A DNA stretch of 9,219 nucleotides, from positions 1 to 9,219 of the forward strand of contig JAHJTR010000030.1 in NCBI GenBank assembly GCA_018829865.1. Reading direction: 5' to 3'. The translations under genes and the position numbers were made by a program. Each line of letters begins with the position of its first letter. Within the stretch, counting starts at the first letter, position 1. Source of the DNA: Patescibacteria group bacterium (GTDB lineage: Bacteria > Patescibacteriota > Gracilibacteria > UBA1369 > JAHJTR01). The notes beneath the pieces were generated by a model, which made no database searches, had not been told where the DNA came from, and saw only the letters and a list, made by a program, of their open reading frames with translations. Positions 6,360-9,219 of this stretch are shown here, in pieces.

Positions 6360-7241
6360 ATGAAGGAGAAAAATAATCCAGCAAGTAGCGAACAAAGTTT
6401 ATCAATCGATCAGGGAGGATGTGTTGAAAGATTTTCAGCTAATGATCCCATTCTCCAAATGTACTATAGAGATATTAAGGGTAGAGAAATAAAAACCTTC
6501 GCGGAGCAAAATGGCATAATTCAAGCAACTACTTTGGTTTCAGGAGAAGTAAATCCGGAGCTAAAATTCAAAACCCAAAACGACATTACTATCCCCCATG
6601 ACAAAGATATAGTTTATTTAACCGCTAGCGAAGCAGAAATGATCGAAGAAGAAGTTACAAATTTATGCAACAAAAAAAGGCTACAAACAAACAGAAAACT
6701 ATACATTTCTCAAGAAAAACGCCTAACTCCAATAGGTGAAGAAATAACCTCATTTAGAAAAAAAATGTCGTCTGTAGGTAGCAGCCCTTATAAATGGGAT
6801 CAAACTGAAAAGTCACCATCATCAAGCACAACTAATCAACCTGAAAAAGCCGAAAATTCAAAAACCTTAGTCTTTAAGGTTGGAAATAAAAAAATTAGGA
6901 TAGTCCACGCTGACTTAATATTTGCAGATGAGTGTACTAGAAATGGAATATCACATCTTAATAAATGTGCTGTATTTGGCCCCAAAGCAGCATACGCAAC
7001 AATAAAAAATCACGAATCTTTCAATCCCATATATTTCAGCAAAATAACAAAATATGAAACTCAAATCGACAACCCACAAGAAGTTGAAGAAATACTAAAA
7101 ACGGTATTCACATTGAATAAATCGCTTCCTCTAAACCTACCAACCCCAATCAAAGACTTCGGACTACTAATCTCAGCATACATCCAATCAACTGTATTAG
7201 GTGACATAACAAGAATCGAATTCGAAGTATGCAGAAAATAA
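6360..7241 (+). CDS. Hypothetical protein, two-part, function unknown
   Basis: I do not recognise this 293-residue protein. It has no signal peptide, transmembrane segment or obvious catalytic motif. Residues about 20-147 form one region (VERFSANDPILQMYYRDIKGR at its start) with a charged helical segment near 88-120. Residues 148-168 are a Ser/Thr/Pro/Glu-rich linker (TEKSPSSSTTNQPEKAENS). Residues about 169-293 form a second, probably folded region beginning LVFKVGNKKIRIVHADLIFAD and containing Cys192 and Cys203. Overall it looks cytoplasmic and two-domain. The ATG at 6360 follows a good promoter; AAGGAG occurs just after the start codon rather than before it, so it is not a ribosome site for this ORF. 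It lies between the lipoprotein gene and the tRNA/recombinase locus, so it may be an accessory gene. Length and lack of stops support it being real. Confidence 0.7.
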   Translation: MKEKNNPASSEQSLSIDQGGCVERFSANDPILQMYYRDIKGREIKTFAEQNGIIQATTLVSGEVNPELKFKTQNDITIPHDKDIVYLTASEAEMIEEEVTNLCNKKRLQTNRKLYISQEKRLTPIGEEITSFRKKMSSVGSSPYKWDQTEKSPSSSTTNQPEKAENSKTLVFKVGNKKIRIVHADLIFADECTRNGISHLNKCAVFGPKAAYATIKNHESFNPIYFSKITKYETQIDNPQEVEEILKTVFTLNKSLPLNLPTPIKDFGLLISAYIQSTVLGDITRIEFEVCRK

Positions 7242-7256
7242 CCCCAAGACAACCCC

Positions 7257-7285
7257 TTGATTTTTGCCCCATCTTTTGCCAAAAT
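7257..7285 (+). promoter_or_regulatory. Possible tRNA-Gln promoter
   Basis: TTGATT (7257-7262) and CAAAAT (7280-7285) are 17 bases apart, and transcription would begin a few bases before the mature 5' end at 7299. The match is moderate. The same 57-base gap has only a weak CAAG/CTTG stem with a T-run after the upstream gene, so the tRNA could instead be read from upstream. Confidence 0.3.
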
Positions 7286-7294
7286 TCAAAAGCT

Positions 7295-8821
7295 TTAATG
7301 GGGTGTAGCCAAGTGGTAAGGCAGCGGGTTCTGGTCCCGTGATCGGGGGTTCGACTCCCTCCACCCCAGCCAGGTTGTAAATCGAGATTTTTCCGCCGAA
7401 ATTTCCCACGGTTTTTTCAGGCGGCAAGCCACTTTTTGCCGCCTGAGCTGAAAGTTCGAGCCGATTTTTTGCAAGAAGCTTCGCTTCTCTTCCAAATTTT
7501 CGGTGTTCGCGTAGCGAACGGCTTGGTGAGCCGATAAAATCCATTCTTTAAATGGTTCGAGCCAATTATTTCCCTCCCGCCCAAACTTGAGCTTTTCTTT
7601 TAGGTCTATTTTGGAATTGATGATTTTTTCTTTGGCTTTTGTATATTCTTCTTCGGATATTGTTTGTTCAAGGTATGCGTCCAGGAGTCGCATTTGTTTT
7701 TCTTCAAGATTTTTAAGTTCCGCTTTTAGGTTTTGGGCGGAAGGTTTTGGAGTTTGTGCTTTTTTATAGTCCTTCTGCCATTCTCGGAGGAATTTGTCTT
7801 TTAAGTCCGTGTTCAAAGCAACTTTTTGAAAAAGTTTATTAAGTTGCTCTACAAGTTTTTGTTCTTCCAGATACTTTTGATGGCAAATAACATTCTTTTT
7901 GGTGCAGCGGTAATAGGTGTAAGTGCGGCCTGACTTTTTTATCTTCTTCTCTGCTGTTATCGAGCGGCCGCACTCACCGCAATTAAATGTTCCACGAAAA
8001 GCAAAAGCCAACTTTACTTTTGCTTTTCGTGGTTTTCCCCTCTCCTTCATTACCCGCTGCACCTTATCAAAAAGTTGCTTTGAAATAATTGGCTCGTGAC
8101 CTCCCTGATACATTTCTCCTTTATGGATAAAGACTCCGTAATAGAATGGATTTTTCAGCATCTTCTGAATCTTTGAAACTGCAATAGGTTTATTGTTATA
8201 TCGGCTCACCAAGCCAAAAGAAAGTGACAATTTTTGTAAATATTTAAGTGAGTGATTGCCAGTGGCATACGCCAAAAACAATTTCTTTATTGTTTTAGAG
8301 CGTTGTGGGTCTTTAACGATCGTATGTGTTCTTAAATCGTTTAAATAGCCTGGAGGTGCAAGTCCAGGCCACTCTCCACGTCTTAATTTTTGGCGTATGC
8401 CACGTTTAACATTCTCCGAAAGGCTATCAACGTAATATTTACTTTGCCCAAAAGCGATATTGAGCATGAATTTGCCCTGAGGAGTGTTATCAAACCAGAA
8501 AGTGAGGAATTTTAGCGATTCAATCTTTCCAGTATCTACCAAGTAAATTATTTTGCCTCCATCTATGCTGTTTCTAGCTAATCTATCGGGATGCCACGCT
8601 AAAATTCCGACCTTTTCATTACTTGCTTCCATTAAGGAGATCATTTCGTTAAAAACAGGTCTTCCCGGTGCTTTGGCTGTTTTGCTCTCTATAAATTCTT
8701 TTGCTATTACCAGATTTTCTTTTTGGGCAAATTCATGTAACTCGGTTATCTGTGCTTCTATCGAAAGCACCTGTCTATCTTCTTCATCTGTTGATTTTCT
8801 GGCATACAAAAAATATTTCAT
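7295..8821 (-). CDS. Large serine recombinase (resolvase domain, recombinase domain, zinc ribbon)
   Basis: Site-specific recombinase that cuts DNA through a serine-phosphodiester intermediate. Counting from the ATG at 8821 (508 residues; a TTG at 8827 would add two), residues 1-145 are the catalytic resolvase domain with nucleophile Ser10 in YARKSTDEEDRQ, SIEAQ (20-24), and Arg80/Arg83 in WHPDRLAR. Residues about 150-260 are the recombinase domain (GEWPGLAPPGYLND, then KNPFYYGV). A zinc ribbon follows: Cys281-x2-Cys284 and Cys306-x6-Cys313. A coiled coil spans about 363-415, and LEEKRSFLQKIGSNFQL lies near 443-459. From residue 486 the protein is the antisense translation of tRNA-Gln (GWRESNPRSRDQ and onward). 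The junction at Leu485 is exactly the outer edge of the 92-bp inverted repeat. The tail is therefore created by location, not by family conservation. The gene contains several exact hairpins and inverted repeats. No Shine-Dalgarno motif. Confidence 0.92.
   Translation of the reverse strand: MKYFLYARKSTDEEDRQVLSIEAQITELHEFAQKENLVIAKEFIESKTAKAPGRPVFNEMISLMEASNEKVGILAWHPDRLARNSIDGGKIIYLVDTGKIESLKFLTFWFDNTPQGKFMLNIAFGQSKYYVDSLSENVKRGIRQKLRRGEWPGLAPPGYLNDLRTHTIVKDPQRSKTIKKLFLAYATGNHSLKYLQKLSLSFGLVSRYNNKPIAVSKIQKMLKNPFYYGVFIHKGEMYQGGHEPIISKQLFDKVQRVMKERGKPRKAKVKLAFAFRGTFNCGECGRSITAEKKIKKSGRTYTYYRCTKKNVICHQKYLEEQKLVEQLNKLFQKVALNTDLKDKFLREWQKDYKKAQTPKPSAQNLKAELKNLEEKQMRLLDAYLEQTISEEEYTKAKEKIINSKIDLKEKLKFGREGNNWLEPFKEWILSAHQAVRYANTENLEEKRSFLQKIGSNFQLRRQKVACRLKKPWEISAEKSRFTTWLGWRESNPRSRDQNPLPYHLATPH
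7299..7372 (+). tRNA. tRNA-Gln (anticodon CUG), CCA encoded
   Basis: A complete cloverleaf of 74 bases. The acceptor stem TGGGGTG (7299-7305) pairs with CACCCCA (7362-7368), then discriminator G7369 and encoded CCA (7370-7372). The D stem is GCC/GGC (7308-7310/7320-7322). The anticodon stem GCGGG/CCCGT encloses the loop TTCTGGT with anticodon CTG at 7331-7333, reading CAG glutamine codons. The T stem GGGGG/CCCTC (7345-7349/7357-7361, one G-T pair) encloses TTCGACT. The sequence strongly resembles bacterial glutamine tRNAs. The complete gene lies antisense within the 3' end of the serine recombinase. Its last six bases, CAGCCA, are the outer end of the 92-bp inverted repeat, the classical place for an integrating element to sit. 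Confidence 0.95.
7367..7372 (+). other. Candidate attachment-site edge in tRNA-Gln 3' end
   Basis: CAGCCA is the only part of the tRNA shared with the distant repeat copy (9079-9084 reversed). Sequence identity between the two arms stops exactly at its outer base, which is where a crossover between element and tRNA would leave its mark. Serine integrases usually leave direct, not inverted, attachment repeats, so the assignment is tentative. Confidence 0.4.
7367..7458 (+). repeat. Left arm of perfect 92-bp inverted repeat
   Basis: Every base matches the reverse complement of 8993-9084. The outer edge begins at C7367, inside the tRNA-Gln acceptor stem, so it includes CAGCCA, and equals the CTG codon of recombinase Leu485. 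The arm encodes recombinase residues 455-485 on the minus strand. It contains its own hairpin at 7417-7446, an 11-bp stem (TCAGGCGGCAA/TTGCCGCCTGA) with an 8-base loop. It is a candidate attachment or inversion site for the recombinase. Confidence 0.9.
7474..7488 (-). repeat. 15-base GNA-loop hairpin inside recombinase gene
   Basis: AGAAGC and GCTTCT, a 6-bp perfect stem, enclose a 3-base loop. On the coding (minus) strand the apex reads GCGAAGC, the sequence known as an exceptionally stable DNA minihairpin. It codes for KRSF within LEEKRSFLQKIG. It lies exactly between two 15-bp blocks (7459-7473 and 7489-7503) that are conserved in the right flank, where a different hairpin occupies the equivalent place. 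Confidence 0.7.
7505..7519 (+). repeat. 15-base GNA-loop hairpin inside recombinase gene
   Basis: GTTCGC and GCGAAC, a 6-bp perfect stem, enclose loop GTA, giving a C(GTA)G apex on the plus strand. It codes for VRYAN on the minus strand. It is directly followed by a 17-bp block (7520-7536) that recurs inverted at 8199-8215 in the same gene. The right flank has a different hairpin (8853-8867) at the roughly corresponding place. Confidence 0.65.
7520..7536. repeat. 17-bp inverted repeat pair within recombinase gene (7520-7536 / 8199-8215)
   Basis: GGCTTGGTGAGCCGATA at 7520-7536 is matched exactly, in reverse complement, at 8199-8215. Both copies lie in the recombinase coding sequence, encoding different peptides (near ILSAHQA and near GLVSRY), so protein homology does not explain the identity. 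Confidence 0.8.
7820..7848. repeat. Nested palindromes in the recombinase coiled-coil region
   Basis: AACTTTTTGAAAAAGTT (7820-7836) is an odd perfect palindrome. AGCAACTT (7817-7824) also pairs with AAGTTGCT (7841-7848), an 8-bp stem. The two alternatives are mutually exclusive. A/T-rich lysine and leucine codons could produce part of this by chance. Confidence 0.4.
7922..7974. repeat. 9-bp inverted repeat across zinc-ribbon codons
   Basis: AGTGCGGCC (7922-7930) pairs exactly with GGCCGCACT (7966-7974), spacer 35 bases. It lies in the zinc-ribbon region (CGRSI and SGRTYTY). Taken alone it could be chance, but it is GC-rich in an AT-rich gene and adds to a dense set of inverted repeats here. 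Confidence 0.35.
7992..8032. repeat. Perfect 16-bp hairpin inside recombinase gene
   Basis: CCACGAAAAGCAAAAG (7992-8007) and its exact reverse complement (8017-8032) enclose the 9-base loop CCAACTTTA. It encodes PRKAKVKLAFAFRG on the minus strand, the linker from recombinase domain to zinc ribbon. A 16-bp perfect stem this close is very unlikely by chance in coding DNA. It would form strongly in single-stranded DNA or mRNA. Confidence 0.85.
8217..8235. repeat. 19-bp inverted repeat shared by recombinase mid-gene and its upstream flank
   Basis: The reverse complement of 8217-8235 is AAAAATTGTCACTTTCTTT, which occurs exactly at 8868-8886 outside the gene. At 8217 it encodes QKLSLSF. In the flank it sits between a hairpin (8853-8867) and a block copied from the gene's 3' end (8887-8901). 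It is one base from the 17-bp block 8199-8215, also duplicated elsewhere. Confidence 0.8.
8262..8403. repeat. 17-bp inverted repeat pair with nested hairpin in recombinase gene
   Basis: GTGGCATACGCCAAAAA (8262-8278) is the exact reverse complement of 8387-8403, spacer 108 bases. The two arms encode unrelated peptides (LFLAYATG and GIRQKL). Within the spacer, GCCTGGA (8348-8354) pairs with TCCAGGC (8363-8369) around an 8-base loop, so a branched fold is possible. Confidence 0.75.
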
Positions 8822-8852
8822 TGGCAATTAGTGGTTATCGCTTTTGGGCAAA

Positions 8853-8867
8853 CCGTGCGAAGCACGG
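8853..8867 (+). repeat. 15-base GNA-loop hairpin upstream of recombinase
   Basis: CCGTGC and GCACGG, a 6-bp stem, enclose loop GAA, so the apex is GCGAAGC on the plus strand, identical to that of the 7474-7488 hairpin on the other strand. It lies about 30 bases upstream of the recombinase start and could affect its expression. Confidence 0.65.
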
Positions 8868-8901
8868 AAAAATTGTCACTTTCTTTCCGAAAATTTGGAA
8901 G

Positions 8902-8918
8902 TTTCGCCTTCGGCGAAA
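8902..8918 (-). repeat. 17-base GNA-loop hairpin in right flank
   Basis: TTTCGCC and GGCGAAA, a 7-bp stem, enclose loop TTC, which is C(GAA)G on the minus strand. It exactly fills the space between conserved blocks 8887-8901 and 8919-8933. The left arm has a different 15-base hairpin at the same position (7474-7488): stem sequence changed, hairpin form kept. Confidence 0.7.
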
Positions 8919-8933
8919 TGCAAAAAATCGGCT

Positions 8934-8975
8934 GTTCAGCCCAATGGTACGATAATTTTACCATTGGTGCTGAAC
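8934..8975. repeat. 42-base long hairpin in right flank
   Basis: GTTCAGC (8934-8940) pairs with GCTGAAC (8969-8975), and CAATGGTA (8942-8949) with TACCATTG (8959-8966). They are separated by a small bulge and enclose a 9-base loop. With the next hairpin it makes a 59-base clean insertion between bases that are adjacent in the left arm (7458/7459), without target duplication. Confidence 0.75.
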
Positions 8976-8992
8976 TTTGCGCTCCGCGCAAA
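8976..8992 (-). repeat. 17-base GNA-loop hairpin in right flank
   Basis: TTTGCGC and GCGCAAA, a 7-bp stem, enclose loop TCC, which is C(GGA)G on the minus strand. It abuts the 42-base hairpin on one side and the 92-bp repeat on the other, with no spacer. Confidence 0.7.
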
Positions 8993-9084
8993 CGAACTTT
9001 CAGCTCAGGCGGCAAAAAGTGGCTTGCCGCCTGAAAAAACCGTGGGAAATTTCGGCGGAAAAATCTCGATTTACAACCTGGCTG
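8993..9084 (-). repeat. Right arm of perfect 92-bp inverted repeat
   Basis: Exact reverse complement of 7367-7458, with no mismatch in 92 bases. The outer edge at 9084 ends a CTG codon in the frame that continues into SFYEEVRTYF. The perfect identity of two copies that otherwise lie in diverged, rearranged surroundings suggests recent copying, gene conversion, active recombination or an assembly fold-back. Confidence 0.9.
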
Positions 9085-9138
9085 TCCTTCTATGAAGAAG
9101 TTCGGACTTATTTTAAAGAGAAATACAGCTAAATGAAA

Positions 9139-9219
9139 GAGCTTCCCAGGAAGCTCGCGGCCGCGCCGCCCGCCCCCTCTCGGGCGGCGCGTATGGGGAC
9201 TCTGTGCAAACCCAAAGGA
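9139..9219. other. GC-rich terminal segment with two strong hairpins
   Basis: Base composition changes abruptly after about 9139 from AT-rich to strongly GC-rich. GAGCTTCC/GGAAGCTC (9139-9146/9149-9156) is a perfect 8-bp stem with a 2-base loop. CGCGCCGCCCG/CGGGCGGCGCG (9162-9172/9181-9191) is an 11-bp all-GC stem with an 8-base loop. No T-run follows, so it is not a classical terminator. In AT-rich genomes such islands are often structured RNA genes or dispersed palindromic repeats. I could not match it to RNase P RNA, tmRNA, SRP RNA or a known riboswitch, and it is cut by the window edge. Confidence 0.5.

Larger units (their letters stand above)
8887..9132 (+). pseudogene. Remnant of a recombinase 3' end with an alternative C-terminus
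   Basis: The plus strand carries blocks of the recombinase's 3' coding region in the opposite orientation: 8887-8901 (as 7489-7503 reversed), 8919-8933 (as 7459-7473 reversed) and 8993-9084 (as 7367-7458 reversed). Hairpins of 17, 42 and 17 bases break the reading frame between blocks. After 9084 the frame stays open as SFYEEVRTYFKEKYS then TAA at 9130-9132, a plausible natural C-terminus. No catalytic, recombinase or zinc domain is present, so this is a fragment unless the central segment inverts. Similarity becomes patchy before 8887 (TTATCG and CAA-CCGT matches to 7516-7540). Confidence 0.65.

Noticed and set aside
7197..7544. Second minus-strand open frame over tRNA-Gln and the left repeat arm
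   Set aside because: It overlaps the recombinase in another frame, reads tRNA antisense, and its conserved-looking part is just the 92-bp repeat.
7964..7971. GCGGCCGC octamer here and again at 9157-9164
   Set aside because: Two copies of an 8-base palindrome in different contexts; no other feature links them, and one is explained by zinc-ribbon codons.
240..8821. Alternative genetic code (TGA as Gly or Trp), as in some candidate phyla
   Set aside because: TGA is used as a true stop (3093-3095, 4595-4597), and conserved Trp and Gly positions use standard codons.
8844..9095. Plus-strand open frame across the right flank and right repeat arm
   Set aside because: Its frame differs from the recombinase-derived one, and it runs through hairpins and the repeat arm. 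Shared peptide with the left side is a by-product of the repeat.
9193..9219. Start of a new gene at ATG 9193
   Set aside because: Only nine codons remain before the window ends, it lies directly against an 11-bp GC stem, and there is no supporting context.

Overview
The window is AT-rich and uses the standard bacterial code: TGA ends the cysteine desulfurase and chorismate mutase genes, and no in-frame TGA is read through. None of the ten protein starts has a recognisable Shine-Dalgarno motif. Genes are short, tightly packed and often overlapping. The large serine recombinase at the right resembles those common in candidate-phyla (Patescibacteria/CPR-type) genomes, including the habit of reading through a tRNA gene. 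I therefore favour a small-genome, uncultivated candidate-phylum bacterium, possibly Peregrinibacteria-like because biosynthetic genes are retained. This is inference at low to moderate confidence.

Layout. (1) 240-3346, plus strand: an iron-sulfur assembly operon, nifU-like scaffold (IscU domain plus BFD-type [2Fe-2S] domain), thioredoxin-reductase-like flavoprotein, NifS/IscS cysteine desulfurase, and a stand-alone Nfu domain. The classical three-domain NifU is thus split into two genes, with the reductase embedded between scaffold and desulfurase. (2) 3386-3678: an intergenic cluster of about eight REP-like palindromic units with a GGAGC head, lying between convergent genes. (3) 3705-5388: a chorismate-using cluster. 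A trpG/pabA-type glutamine amidotransferase (minus) diverges from an overlapping chorismate mutase and prephenate dehydratase pair (plus), which would make phenylpyruvate for phenylalanine. (4) 5397-6224, minus: a DsbA-like lipoprotein with a CPYC active site. (5) 6360-7241: an unrecognised two-part protein. (6) 7299-7372: tRNA-Gln(CUG). (7) 7295-8821, minus: a large serine recombinase whose 3' end runs antisense through the whole tRNA. (8) 8822-9132: a patchwork remnant of the same recombinase's 3' end in the opposite orientation. (9) 9139-9219: a GC-rich, hairpin-forming end.

The most unusual part is 7295-9132. A perfect 92-bp inverted repeat (7367-7458 and 8993-9084) brackets the recombinase. 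Its outer edge is a codon boundary of the recombinase and also the last bases of the tRNA. Inversion across it would leave the tRNA sequence intact but swap the recombinase tail from an antisense-tRNA peptide to SFYEEVRTYFKEKYS-stop, encoded in the right flank. Just inside the repeat, both arms are tiled without gaps from conserved 15-bp blocks and short perfect hairpins. The stem sequences of these hairpins differ between arms, but all five triloop hairpins have a C(GNA)G loop on one strand, a class known to form exceptionally stable DNA minihairpins. Several further exact inverted repeats of 16 to 19 bp lie in the recombinase gene. This may be a modular, hairpin-driven recombinase element. 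Assembly error around an inverted repeat must be excluded first.
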